Assembly: GCF_032362555.1 (NCBI RefSeq)
Contig: NC_083522.1
Span: forward strand, 2,830,001-2,894,000
Length of the DNA stretch: 64,000 nucleotides
Source: Amyelois transitella
Taxonomy: Eukaryota > Arthropoda > Insecta > Lepidoptera > Pyralidae
Direction: 5' to 3'
Part shown: positions 44,201 to 59,200 of the stretch, one piece after another
How positions within the stretch are numbered: position 1 is the first letter of the stretch
Layout: each line of letters starts with the position of its first letter
Notes under the pieces: generated by a model
Told to the model about the DNA's origin: nothing
Databases searched by the model: none
What the model saw: the letters and a program-made list of their open reading frames with translations, nothing else
Position numbers and translations under genes: made by a program

Positions 44201-47200
44201 TGTTACTCTGTGAAGCAAGCTCGGTGGGATAAGTTAGTTTTTCTATGTAGGTAACTGAAGGCAGTAGCTTCGTTTAAGTGCCGTGAATGTGAAAAAAAAA
44301 TGAAAAAAATATAATTATTTTTTTAGATAAAATTATGAATTTCAAATGAGAAGCAGCTCTTAACCAACTATTCATACGAGTAACTATATTGCTATTTGGC
44401 TCTTACTAATATTTCTTAGCTCTGGTTAGCGGAGTTATATAGATATAAGTGCATTATCATTATTTTCGTAACCTACCTACAGTATTTGAATAAAAAAATC
44501 ACCCACAAATTCATGCTTATATTATAAGTTTATTTATGGTTTAATACCATCATAAAACTTATTTAAATTGTCAAAAAATTAAATGTTGTTTGCCACGTTC
44601 CATATAGGTTTCGTATAGCAGCAAAAAATGTCCTTACTAAGGACATTGGATTCAGATAAGGAGTTAAAAGCTAATAAAAAGTTTAATAACATCGTCGGAC
44701 CGGCTTTATAAAGCCTAGATGAAAATAGAACTGTCTAGTCCTAGGCTCCACTCGTCGCTTGTTTAAGCAATCTTTAAAGTGTTTATTATTATTATATCTC
44801 AAGTTTCTATATATATTATATTAGTCTGGATATAAGCTGATGTGACCCATAACCTGTACGGAAATTAAAAATTTTCAAAAACATTTTTGTGAACTTAATT
44901 AAATTTTTTGGATAACTGTACTTAAATTTAACGGTTTTCAATAACGGTTATTTTTTTCATTGAACACTGACACTTGTATTATGCTACTGACCAAAAAAAG
45001 GTTTACAATGATACAATGGCCTAGCTGACACGTATAGGGAATTATACCTCTCACTTTTATATCCGTATGATAACGGAAAACATATTAATGAATAGGAAGT
45101 ATCCGTTTGAATGACAAGTTATAAAAGAAATACATACTCTACTAGTAAACTTAGTAGTTACACTGTTTTTATTTCCGACATGTACTGAGGTCTATTTCCA
45201 AGAGGCCAAGATTACCCACAATACAAAAGTTTTTTACTGTGATTTAAATTCAAAAGTAATGTCGCGGAAGCGATGAGTCGGCTCGACCGCCACCAAAGGG
45301 GAGATCTTCCGCCAAGCTAGGTGTTATGCCTGGGGAACCGCGGCTCCGACGATGTTGTGTCGGAGGTTGTATATATGCTCCAATCCGCGAAATCTTTACT
45401 TACGCGATTTAGGTTTTTCGTTGTTTTTGACTTACAGCGTCGCGTGATTTTATTTTTTATTGTTGTGACGTGTGGCGTTGAGATGTCGGCACAGTAATTT
45501 TAATGGCCAAACTTATGGGCTAAACTGGCCGACTACTCCATTGGGCGATATCATGGCGACGTGAGGCGTGTCTTCAGCCCCACTGAAAAAGGAATTTAAT
45601 ACAGAACAAAAGGGACATTAAATAAATTATGTAGGCAGTCAAGAAAGGGTGCGCTGTTAGAGAGCAAACATGAGAGTAGCTCACTCCTCCCATGATTCAG
45701 CGACATTAGCCGGAAGGTTGGTAGAACCATGGGTGGTGGTGAACAATAGATGGTGACTACTCCTTACTAAGATCCGATGAAAATGCTGCAATGAAGTTTG
45801 TGGTGGAAACGGTAGTAGTTATAATTAGATTTAAGTGATGTGACGTCAATAAGTGATACCTTGTATCTAATTTTGAAAATAAATCTATTCTATTCTATTC
45901 TAAGCAACTTAAATTTAAGATATCGACGATTCTATTTTAAAATCTTCTTTTAACCAACATTTTCATCAATATTAGAGGAGGAGACGGAGGTGGTTCTCAA
46001 TTTTGTTAAGATCGATAATAACACGAAAAAACGAGCACAGCCCTTGGCAAAAGTTATTATAGTAGAATTACTATACATCGCTAGAAATGTAATAAACTTA
46101 ACTTATAATACTTAACTTATAGTTCGTAATGGCGATTAATAACAGACTATTACCGATAAATTAAAATTGTTGTGTTGAGAACTACTCTCGTAAACATAAT
46201 TATGCAAGTGTTACAGCAATTTTATTTGTGCATATCAGGCGAATATCATCAAATCAAATTTACATAAATACATACATATGGTCACGTCTATATCCCTTGC
46301 GGGGTTGACAGAGCCGACAGTCTTGAAAGGACTGAACGGCCACGTTCAGCTATTTGGCTTAATGATAGAATTGAGATTCAAATAGTGACAGGTTGCTAGC
46401 CCATCGCCTAAAAAAGAATCCCAAGTTTGTAAGCCTATCCCATAGTCGCCTAAATCAAATTTCTTTTAAAAAATGCCGTTTTCGTTTTATTCCTATTAAA
46501 TATTAAAAGTAACATTTAGCTGTGGTTCTTGATGCACTAAAAATATTTTTGTCCTTTAGTAATAGCTACTCTATCGGAAACTATATTGCCTATCCAAACC
46601 TACGTCCTAATTGTGCTGTACTTGCCAACAAGTTATGTAACCAATTTATGAAAGAAAAGAAAAGTTATAAGAAACTTTACAAACACACATACTTTCGCAT
46701 GTCCGATAGAAGACTTGACAGATTGACCTGACGAGCACAATTGGTCAATTAATTAACGTCAAACATACAGTCAAAAATGAAATAGTTAACGAGGTCCAAT
46801 AAGGTAAGGTAAGGCTTGTTACACACATTTTACGGTGCAAGTCAACACAACGTAAAATTCCAATATGTGTGAATGTATCTTAATGCAGTCGGGGACGCTG
46901 TGGTGAATGCTTAGGCCAAAAGAACCCTACATTAACTCCATTATTACGTATCTATTTCAGTATAATTTACCTTAATTTACCTCAGTTGAGCCAAACGTAA
47001 ACTAATGTGTAAAAGTTTAAACAAATCAAATGAAGAAGTTTTGTGATTCATAAACAGATTCGAAACTATAAAGCTTAAATTACAAACAACGAGTGCGCGT
47101 GAGTTTCAGCTAATAATGCGGAGCCAATATGTGCAGCGAGCCTAAATCTTGCTCAGGCCGAATTATTTTGATCTATCGTTGTATTGTACTGAGATAACCA

Positions 47201-50200
47201 TACATGGTAAGATTATGGAGGCATAACGAAAACCGAAATGGAGTGTAGATATATGAGTATGGTATGACAATAGCTTGAAATAGTGTACAGGCGACAGATA
47301 ACGAAGTATGCCTTTTAATAAAATATAGCTGTGCCCGCGACTTCGACCGCGTGAAATAGTTATTTTGGGTGATGCCCAAACCCTCAAGGATGAATAATTT
47401 TCCCCGTTTTTTTCACATTTTTATTATTTCTTCGCTCCTAATAGTTTCAACGTGATGTTATAGGTATAGCCTAAAGCCTTCCTCGATAAATGGTCTATTC
47501 AACACAAAAATATTTTTTCAATTCGAACCCGTAGTTCCTGAGATTAGCGCGTTTAACAAACAAACAAACCCTTCGGCTTTATAACATTAGTAAAGTAGGC
47601 TATAGCCTTTTCTTTTTTCAAGGAACTTCTTCGACGAATGACCTACATTTTGGCAATAACAACCACTAATGCCAACTGAAGAAATTAAAGTGATATTTCT
47701 CAATTTTTTGGATGTTTCTGTAAACTCAACCTCGGGTATATATTTTGTCAATAACTAAACGATTATGATATGATAGAGAGAGCAATTAGAGGTGCGATAG
47801 ATGTAGTGGCCGCGTAGCATGAATGGTTCGCAATGCGTGACGCACATTTGTAATGCCGATCACTGCCGCCTTTGTAAAACAAGGAGAGCGCAGAAGTGTA
47901 ACTCAAAAATTGTTACATTTTATATACATACATACATACCATCACGCCTGTTTCCCATTGGGGTAGGCAGTGACTATGGAATTCCACTTCCATTTTCACA
48001 TTTTATATGAGCTGGGAAACTCAGATAAAAAAATCTTGATATAGGAATTTTGTGAAAGTGCCGTGTAAATTTTTTCAATTTTTAAAAGTAAAATCTCCTC
48101 TTTTAGCTAGGCAGCACCTCAGTTGTCCTTTTAAAACAATTATTAAACAAACTTCTTTTACAACACAATTTTTTTTTATAATGCCTCTCTATCTGTATAT
48201 TTTCTTATTTGATTCGCGTGTGCCGACACGACCTTAGCCAAACTGTGTCGCGAGTGGAGGAATGCGATCGCCAGTGTAAACAACAGGTTTGGCTGCACTG
48301 CGAAAGTTGTCAACAGTCTACTTCAGGGAAAGTCGGGGGCTTCGTTTGTTTAAATGATGCTTTCCTTTGGATTTCGCAAATAAAACGTTTACGAAAAACG
48401 CAGTAATAAATTATAACATTGCCAATTTAATTTAATTAATTAATCCTACTACTATTATAAAGGCGAAAGTTTGTATGGATGTATGGATGTTTGTTACTCT
48501 TTCACGCAAAAACTACTGAACCGATTACCATGAAATTTGGTATGTAGGTAGCTGAAGACCCAGAATAACACATAGGCTACTTTTTATCCCAGAGTTCCCG
48601 CGGGATTGATAGGGTTTCCATGCGGACGAAGTCGCGGGCGGCCTCTAGTGATTAATAAAAAAAAAGCTATATTTACGTATATTTTTTTTTTTATTATTAC
48701 GAAATAATTTTAAGCATAAGATATCATTAGGTATGAGCACTTATAGATAGGTAAACAAACTCGCGTTTCAACAGGATTGGGGGTAGCATGAACATGACGT
48801 ATAAGTACCACAAAAGGTCGACAAAAAATATGAATAATGTTACTATTTAGTATCAAAAGTCGCAGAACAAATAAAAATATTCCTGACGTTTATCCAGACT
48901 GCGGTCTTTTTGGAGAGGAACTCAATGTCTACCTATGAACATGGTCCAAGAGTTGAAAAGTCAGATTCTGAGTAGATTTCTATGTTATTAGGGCGACGGA
49001 TGTCAAATGAATGTTTCCTACCCCTGGACCACAGGTAAAGGCTCCGGCCTCCGCGGGCTTCTGGCCAAGCGTCCTCCAACCATAATAAATTCCATTTTCA
49101 AAAAAAAATATCTAATGAAAAATGTTTGATTTGCCTGACATTAAAGTGACTTTTGCGGTATATATTATTATATCTCATAAATATTAATATTGTTTTAGTT
49201 AGTGTCATGGTGGATTTACTTTTGGCATTAGGGGAAAATATGATATAGTTTTTTTCCCAAGAACTTGGCCCAAAATTTTATGATTTTGCACAGTTAAATG
49301 CGATTTAGTATAACACATCAGCAATCTTTTTCGAGCTTAGTTTCCTAAACATTTTTGTAGTGAAAGTTCTTGTAACGGTCCAAGATATTTGCACACGTTA
49401 TTTCATTCTCAAATATTTTATCACAAATTTATTTTAATATTTAAATCAATTTTATAATATTCTAATAACATAATTAATTCAAATAGATGAACGTGGCCGT
49501 TCAGTCCTTTCGGGGCTGTTGGCTCTGTCAGCCCGCAAGGGAAGTAGACGTGACCATATGTATGTATATTTAATTCCGCCGTGCAAGGACAAAGGGCTTG
49601 CTTGACAAAAACGTGTGAGATGCTAATTGGTTAATAAGTTGGTGGCGTCTTAGTTAGGGCCACGCCCATATTTTAACAAAAGCAAATTGGAAGTTTGCTA
49701 AAGGATCATTCGGTTTGGGGCATTCGGAGTCGGGACGGTCTCGATCCGGGAGCTAGGGAATCAGGCTGGATCAGTCGGTCAAAGAGTCGATCTCAATCGG
49801 CCTATGAGTATCGGTTAGGGGTCGGGGATGCTGAATCCGTGGGGTTCAGTGGTGAACGGTTAGGACGGACGGAATCTGGCCAGATAACGGGGTAGACGAG
49901 TCTAAAACGCGATAGGCTTGCGCACGCGCATGCAAAATAATTACGCGCGGAAATCGGTTTTGATATTCATTTAAATTAATATAATTTTATTCGATAAGTG
50001 ATGAGTGAAGTGGTTCCTGGGAGGTGGTTGCTGGAAACGGGTGAAAGAATTCCATTATTTTTATTTATTATTTATTTGAATTCGAATAATGAAATTGATA
50101 TAAATATGTGTTGAATTCCTTGCTTGGGTTGGAAGTTGATCCAAAGTCAATAATATATTATCTTCTATGAAATTTGAATATTTCTGGCTTGCTTGGTCTT

Positions 50201-53200
50201 GAGTGAAATGTATCTTTGAAAAATAAATATTAATTAATTATTATTCAAAAGGATGATTTCCGGATTTTGAGAGCTATGATCTGATCTGATCAGTGAAACT
50301 GGTCGTCCGTAATTCTTCGAGGCAAAGCAGTGGAGTTGGACATAGATTTGGATTATACGCAATCAAGTCTAGAAAGTCTTTTATCTGAATTATTCTCATA
50401 TGAGATCATCTCAGGGGAAACACCCTTACAACTTTTAGTGAATGAAATATTTTCACTTATTTTATACAACCTATGGTTTTATATGAGAAACAATCAGACA
50501 CTTACCTACTTTTGTGATCATTTTGCCAAGATTAACCAAGTGAGGAAATACATTTATAACGTATGTATTATTTAAAGCCATGAATGCTTTGGATATAACT
50601 ATCAACTACTTATATTTACCACATAATCTTTAAATCTTTAATTCATTAATATGCAGGGTCTATTGAAGGCCGATTCTATAAATTACCTTCGTTTATTCGA
50701 ATCCAAAATAAGTAATGAAAACTTATTGCAATAAGGTTATTATCATCTAATATTCGCATGTCTAGGAATTACACCTATTCTTACTATTTATTATTATACC
50801 TAAAATGATTGACTTCCCCTTTGATGACTGACTGGACTGTATTGTGTATTCTCCTTCGGAGATTTGATATTACCTTTCCTGATGACATACCAAATATTAA
50901 ATTAGTTAAAAATATTAATTCAGCTCATTGCAATGTCAAGCTAATGCTGCATTGTAGAATAAGGTAATATCGCTTGGAGACATTTGGTCTCTCCTCTCGT
51001 CCTTTGACAGGACTTTGACTTACTTTGACAGTATCGACAGACAAACTTACAAGGTCTCATAGAATTTTATTGACTTGGGAAAATATGAATGAGCTAGGGG
51101 GGAGGATTACCCCGTCTGGTGACGCGATCCACCGGTAGCGACGGGGAGGGGTCGCTGCCTATACCTGAAAGCTCAAATGCTGGAAACAGGTCATTCTGTA
51201 TTTCATATTAATTTATATAAACGTATGCCTATACCCGAAAGCTCAAATGCTGCAAACATGTATTTCTGTATTTTCATATTGAATATAAATGCTTGCCTAT
51301 ACCCGAAAGCTCAAATGCTGGAAAAATGTATTTCTGTATTTTCATACTGATATATATATATAAATGTCTATTTATACCAGAAAGCTCAAATGCTGATGTG
51401 ATGTCATTCTGTATTTCATATTAATTTATATAAACGTATGCCTATACCCGAAAGCTCAAATGCTGGAAACATGTCATTCTGTATTTCAGATTAATTTATA
51501 TAAATGCTGCCTATACCTGAAAGCTCAAACGCTGATGTATGGTCATTCAGTACTTTAATATTTATCTAATATATATCTATACCCAAAAGCTCAAATGCTC
51601 ATATAAATATCATGCCATTCTCTAATTCCATACTTAATAAAATACGTATATTACCTATAACTAGAAGCTCGAGTGTTGGAGTCAAATACATACATATATG
51701 CTTTTCCAATCTGGATATAAATAATGGAAAACTTTAATATTTAATTTACTCTCTATTTACCTACATTATAAGTTCCTATTTATATTTTTAGTAATCAGAC
51801 AGAGTTAGGTCATATAGGTTCACTAGGGTTGTTCTAGGATATGTAGACTTCGTAGAGTCTGAGGTTATATCGGCTATACAACCAGGGAAATACCACTACG
51901 ATCACGTGCTATTGGCCATATTAAGAAATCACATTAGGAAATAAGAAATACGGAAAATTTAATTACAAAGGGTCCTTAGGTTTTACGTTATATTATTTAT
52001 TACGTTGGTGTCGTAAAAAGAGCGTATTATATTATAATAGTATTTTAATTATTTATTTGTTAGGGCGTTGCATTTTGGTGTCGTTTGTAAATATTTATAA
52101 TAAATAGAATAAATAAATAATTTAAATAAATAATAAATAATTTTAAAAATATTTAATAATAATATTAGTAGGGGGGAAGGGGGTCGTTACAATTTGGTGC
52201 CGTGACCAGGATATATAAAAAAAACGTAGTAACAAGGATATAAGAAATAGGTTATTTAATTAGAAATTTAGTTTTATTAAAAGTGTAAGTTATAAAATAA
52301 ATAATTAAGATATTGTTTTTAAAACGCTTAAAAGTTAAATATTATTTTTTTTTTATAATTTTTATTTTAGCTTGATTTCTTATTTGGCCAATTAAAGTGG
52401 CCGAGTACATTTAATATGTAAATCGGTCACAATTTGTTGCCGCGATGTGTGATGCGAAGTCTACATAAAATATTTCATTTATCTTCTAATTTTAATAATC
52501 TAAACTTATTATTAATATATCTAATGTAAAAAAAAAAAAACTTGATCGTTATATAAGAAAAACTTGTAGCTTTTAATAATTACTAATGTTTTCGGTAGTG
52601 GAGTTTCGGTCAAGATTGTAGTTCATTTATTTCTCAGGAGTATGATTCTATGAATCGTTAATATTTAAGCAAGCTTGCAATTTGAAGCCATGCCTACAAC
52701 GGGAACAAAGAAATAGTTCATGTGGGTCTTATCACATGGGAATGTTTATAAAAAACAATAGGTCTGTTCATGGGCCGGTTCTTAGTTTTCAGCGGGATAC
52801 AAAAACAGAGTCAAGTTGTACCTCGACATCTTTATGGTCACCTCTCAGCGTGTGAAATAAACAAAAAAGGGGCTGACTAAGTACTAGAGCTCACTTTTCG
52901 TGTTGACGTGTAGAAGTATAATAGTTTGACTAATTTATGACTACAAGTGTTCGTTAGAAAAACATGACGATAAGAAAGAATTGATGATCGATATGGGGTC
53001 GAAACAAAAAACTAAATTACGTAGCCCAAATCAATGTTGTAAGTGGAGTGCTTATTTATGACGTTGCACATGTTTTCTTCCGAAGTAAGGGTGACCAGAT
53101 TTTAGGAAAGAAAAAATATGTCATAGATTTTGGAATCATTATTGAGAACATTTACGTTTATAACGTAGGTAATAATGATAGCAGAATAATAATTAGTCCT

Positions 53201-56200
53201 GACTTTTGATTTGGAAGATTTACCAAATAGTTAATTAAAAAAAAAATATGATTTTTTTATACGACTGTAGAATTTGGGGTCGCGGGGTTTAACTATATTA
53301 ATCAAATTAGTTACTAAAAAAAAATAGTTTAGAAAGTTAAATTTAGTTTAGTTTTACTTTCAGAGTTTAACAGTCAGATAGCTTGGGCACCCTATTATTT
53401 ATTATTAAGTTACTTGCATACGTCTCCGTTACGTCTGTCTCTTTGCGGGGTGGACGGAGTCAGCGATCTTGGGCGAACTTAGAAGTTTCGTTTGGATGAA
53501 AAGCTAATAGTTTACCTGATCATTATATTTTTTTATTATTTAAAAGATTTTTGTTAATATAATTAGAAGGGTGGAGGTAGGTTACCTGCTCACCTTGGTA
53601 CTTATGGGGTTACTAGCGCGGGGTCGAAAGATTTGGATACAGAAGTATATTTGTGATATACGGTTATTCGAATTTGTCGTTGCGGGGTGGACAGAGTCAG
53701 CATTCAGTTATTCTACTACGGGTTAAAAAAATACTTTTCTAGCAGAGAATTAATTTAATTGTAATTATAGATGGATGATTTTGTGTAAGAGTGAATCGAA
53801 TCTTTGTATTTATAATACTTTACTGGTGTGGGGTCGGGATTTTTACAGTCCTGTTAATTCATGCTGGAATGATGGTGTGGGGTCGGACATTAAGTGTTCC
53901 GTTCATCCTGGTGTTGAGATGGTGACGTGGGGTCGAACATTATATGAACGATATTTGAGATTATAGATAAAGGTTATACGATTAATTTATTTTCTACACC
54001 TTGGTGTTGTAGTAGTATCAGAGTTTGCTAACCTATTTTAAAGAATTAATGAGATTAGATGAATTTACGTAATAAGTAGGTATTTAAGTAGGTAGGTCTA
54101 ATAAGTCAACAAGCGTCGATGGTTTTTACATGTGATAATGATACAGTGTTTTATTTTAATTACTAAATATTAGGAAACTGTTTCATTTGTAAAAGAATAA
54201 GTTTAATCATATTGATTAGCGATTCAAATTAGTATGTATGTAATGTGACAAAATAGTTCTCTAGTTTATGTTTATCAATTGTATGACAAAATAATTAGGT
54301 AGTGAAAAGGAGTACGGTATGAATATGGTAGGTCAAAGCTAGAAATCAAAATAAACCTTTGTAAATTATTACAGATATATAAGTAACTCAAACTCAGTCG
54401 GTTACATAGTAGTAGGTAGGCATGATTGAGAGAGAGATTTCTAAAAATGAGAGAGAGACTTCCACAGATGAGAGAGAGTTGTAAATTGATCTAGGGAATG
54501 GTGAATATTTAAGATTCAGTACTTGATCATAATAGTTTATCATACCAAGACGTGTGTTAATAATATCGAGTAGAGAGAGAAGCAGTAGAAAGCAAATGAC
54601 AGTTTGAGAGAGATTGGTAGATACAGTAAAGGTATTTTTACATAAGGAGTATTAATTTAAGCATAAATTATGTGTAACTTGTATACTTTATAATACCTTA
54701 GTAATGCCAATGCCAAATTCAGCTTTATTATCATATATATATAAGTATTAGTCGACTGATATTATAATATCGAGTTCAGCCGTTTTCAAGTATGTTTCAA
54801 TTTCGCCCTGCAGTCATTCTTATACCTATTGGGAAAAAAAATACTCGTGGAGTGTAATTCTAGCTGCCCCGTGAAGGAGGAAGACGTGATTTATATTTGG
54901 ACGTATGTATATGTGTTTTGCTTTTCACAACTTTAAGGTTAAAATGTGTAACTTACTTAATTTTATTATGAATAATTATATTAGTATCTACTAGTGGTTA
55001 AATAGGACAAAGTGATTATGGAATGTGAAACGAATGGGGTCGTAAAAGGGTGTACTTTTATTTAACTATGTATGTAAGTGCGACTTAAACTTAATTTGAT
55101 GAACTGGTGATGATACGAATATGTAGATTTGAGGAAAAATCAGTTACATCAATCAAAGTCATATCAAAAACTAAAATTGGTTAAAAGTCATATAAGGAGT
55201 TTGAATTTAGCAGAACATTGGAACCGATTTGGCAAGTTGCGTCAAGATATTCGTAGTTAAAGTAACTGTCATTACAATTAGAATAAGTGATTAAATGATT
55301 GTACATATCTAGTGTAGTCTCCTACATCCATACGAGCGCGATAGTTGAAGTATTAGGAAAAGAAGTTATCTGACTGATTATTACAAGGGAAAAATGATAA
55401 ATAAGTAATCTTTGTGAAAGTTTATCTTTTTGAAATATAGATTATTAATAAAGTCTGAAATACATAAAAAAAAAATTATATTCTGACCGAAGACATGATG
55501 GATTCATGCTAATAATAATAATATACCTATATCTATGGAATCGATGGGGTATCTAATTAAGATCAACAGTTTATATCTAAAAAATTACATTAAAAACAAA
55601 AAAAAAATACATGGAAAACAAATTAAAAATGTAACATACCGATATTTAAAAAAAAAAAAACAGTAAAAGAAATGATAATCTTTTGAGATTGAAATAATTT
55701 AAGGTTGTAGTAATGTTTGAAATAATTGAAGTAAAACAAAGTGTTGACAGAATTACTGGTTTGGTGGAGGGGTAATTAATTGAAACATTTTATAGTGGTT
55801 TTTATATTGTAAATTTGTGTATAATATTTTTTTATCGTAATCAGGTTACAGTTGTGACATATTCTCAAGTGGCGAATGGTGACTGATTTGAGGTGGTGTT
55901 AAGATAAAAAAAAAGGTATGAGAGGGCTTGGTTTATATCACATTGCTGAGCTTGATTGCATCCATATTATTTACTCAAAGCAAAGAAGTACACTACACAA
56001 TGAATTTGGTACAGTGGGAATTTGGAGTTAGGCTTACATAAAGATATATGCTTCAAAAATAGAGGTATATATTACATCCCGGTGTTACAACAACTGTACG
56101 AAATTCCTCACTGCACAAAAAGCTAAGACGATAACTAGTACACTGCACATTCTCCAAGGAAGTGTTGGGGTTGCTCTAAAGTTTTGAGAAAACTTTTAGT

Positions 56201-59200
56201 ACATGGGCACCTTTGTCTCACCGTTATATAGATTTGACCTTGATTCGTGGGAATGTTACGTAATCAATTCAGAAATAATCGGAAGATTGGATTAATCTGA
56301 GTGGATAACCATTACTACTAGAGTTGGCAGTTTGGAACCCTGTTTCCTATCAAGATCATTGTCAAAATCTGGTGATCGAGAATGGTCGTTCATTGCAAAA
56401 GTAAGAAGCTCAAAGCTTGCTTTGGTGATTTCTGATATTTCCTTGGTTGAAATACACCTCACACTGCTTTTTCACCCACACTAGGGCATACATATTTCCT
56501 TGTGTTTGAGAAAATAATATTTTGCTGAATATTCTTTGGAAAAAAAAAAAAGAATATATGTTATAATGACCTTATGTTCAAAACATTTGAGAATTGTGAG
56601 TGGTGAAAAATTCTACTCCGGTTTCAAGGACGTTGCCTTTCCACCTGTGTATAATTTTGGGGTCGATTGTAACGGTCCAAGATATTTGCACACGTTATTT
56701 CATTCTCAAATATTTTATCACAAATTTATTTTAATATTTAAATCAATTTTATAATATTCTAATAACATAATTAATTCAAATAGATGAACGTGGCCGTTCA
56801 GTCCTTTCGGGGCTGTTGGCTCTGTCAGCCCGCAAGGGAAGTAGACGTGACCATATGTATGTATATTTAATTCCGCCGTGCAAGGACAAAGGGCTTGCTT
56901 GACAAAAACGTGTGAGATGCTAATTGGTTAATAAGTTGGTGGCGTCTTAGTTAGGGCCACGCCCATATTTTAACAAAAGCAAATTGGAAGTTTGCTAAAG
57001 GATCATTCGGTTTGGGGCATTCGGAGTCGGGACGGTCTCGATCCGGGAGCTAGGGAATCAGGCTGGATCAGTCGGTCAAAGAGTCGATCTCAATCGGCCT
57101 ATGAGTATCGGTTAGGGGTCGGGGATGCTGAATCCGTGGGGTTCAGTGGTGAACGGTTAGGACGGACGGAATCTGGCCAGATAACGGGGTAGACGAGTCT
57201 AAAACGCGATAGGCTTGCGCACGCGCATGCAAAATAATTACGCGCGGAAATCGGTTTTGATATTCATTTAAATTAATATAATTTTATTCGATAAGTGATG
57301 AGTGAAGTGGTTCCTGGGAGGTGGTTGCTGGAAACGGGTGAAAGAATTCCATTATTTTTATTTATTATTTATTTGAATTCGAATAATGAAATTGATATAA
57401 ATATGTGTTGAATTCCTTGCTTGGGTTGGAAGTTGATCCAAAGTCAATAATATATTATCTTCTATGAAATTTGAATATTTCTGGCTTGCTTGGTCTTGAG
57501 TGAAATGTATCTTTGAAAAATAAATATTAATTAATTATTATTCAAAAGGATGATTTCCGGATTTTGAGAGCTATGATCTGATCTGATCAGTGAAACTGGT
57601 CGTCCGTAATTCTTCGAGGCAAAGCAGTGGAGTTGGACATAGATTTGGATTATACGCAATCAAGTCTAGAAAGTCTTTTATCTGAATTATTCTCATATGA
57701 GATCATCTCAGGGGAAACACCCTTACAACTTTTAGTGAATGAAATATTTTCACTTATTTTATACAACCTATGGTTTTATATGAGAAACAATCAGACACTT
57801 ACCTACTTTTGTGATCATTTTGCCAAGATTAACCAAGTGAGGAAATACATTTATAACGTATGTATTATTTAAAGCCATGAATGCTTTGGATATAACTATC
57901 AACTACTTATATTTACCACATAATCTTTAAATCTTTAATTCATTAATATGCAGGGTCTATTGAAGGCCGATTCTATAAATTACCTTCGTTTATTCGAATC
58001 CAAAATAAGTAATGAAAACTTATTGCAATAAGGTTATTATCATCTAATATTCGCATGTCTAGGAATTACACCTATTCTTACTATTTATTATTATACCTAA
58101 AATGATTGACTTCCCCTTTGATGACTGACTGGACTGTATTGTGTATTCTCCTTCGGAGATTTGATATTACCTTTCCTGATGACATACCAAATATTAAATT
58201 AGTTAAAAATATTAATTCAGCTCATTGCAATGTCAAGCTAATGCTGCATTGTAGAATAAGGTAATATCGCTTGGAGACATTTGGTCTCTCCTCTCGTCCT
58301 TTGACAGGACTTTGACTTACTTTGACAGTATCGACAGACAAACTTACAAGGTCTCATAGAATTTTATTGACTTGGGAAAATATGAATGAGCTAGGGGGGA
58401 GGATTACCCCGTCTGGTGACGCGATCCACCGGTAGCGACGGGGAGGGGTCGCTGCCTATACCTGAAAGCTCAAATGCTGGAAACAGGTCATTCTGTATTT
58501 CATATTAATTTATATAAACGTATGCCTATACCCGAAAGCTCAAATGCTGCAAACATGTATTTCTGTATTTTCATATTGAATATAAATGCTTGCCTATACC
58601 CGAAAGCTCAAATGCTGGAAAAATGTATTTCTGTATTTTCATACTGATATATATATATAAATGTCTATTTATACCAGAAAGCTCAAATGCTGATGTGATG
58701 TCATTCTGTATTTCATATTAATTTATATAAACGTATGCCTATACCCGAAAGCTCAAATGCTGGAAACATGTCATTCTGTATTTCAGATTAATTTATATAA
58801 ATGCTGCCTATACCTGAAAGCTCAAACGCTGATGTATGGTCATTCAGTACTTTAATATTTATCTAATATATATCTATACCCAAAAGCTCAAATGCTCATA
58901 TAAATATCATGCCATTCTCTAATTCCATACTTAATAAAATACGTATATTACCTATAACTAGAAGCTCGAGTGTTGGAGTCAAATACATACATATATGCTT
59001 TTCCAATCTGGATATAAATAATGGAAAACTTTAATATTTAATTTACTCTCTATTTACCTACATTATAAGTTCCTATTTATATTTTTAGTAATCAGACAGA
59101 GTTAGGTCATATAGGTTCACTAGGGTTGTTCTAGGATATGTAGACTTCGTAGAGTCTGAGGTTATATCGGCTATACAACCAGGGAAATACCACTACGATC

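Noticed and set aside
48209-48406. Cysteine-containing frame in a locally GC-richer patch
   Set aside because: Looks exon-like in part (a gt follows CAACAG), but no start, acceptor or partner exon could be found, so it is not reported as a gene.
51157-51700. Regularly spaced repeat array resembling a CRISPR
   Set aside because: Spacers are themselves similar AT-rich sequence, the units decay gradually, and the array lies inside an LTR of a eukaryotic retroelement.
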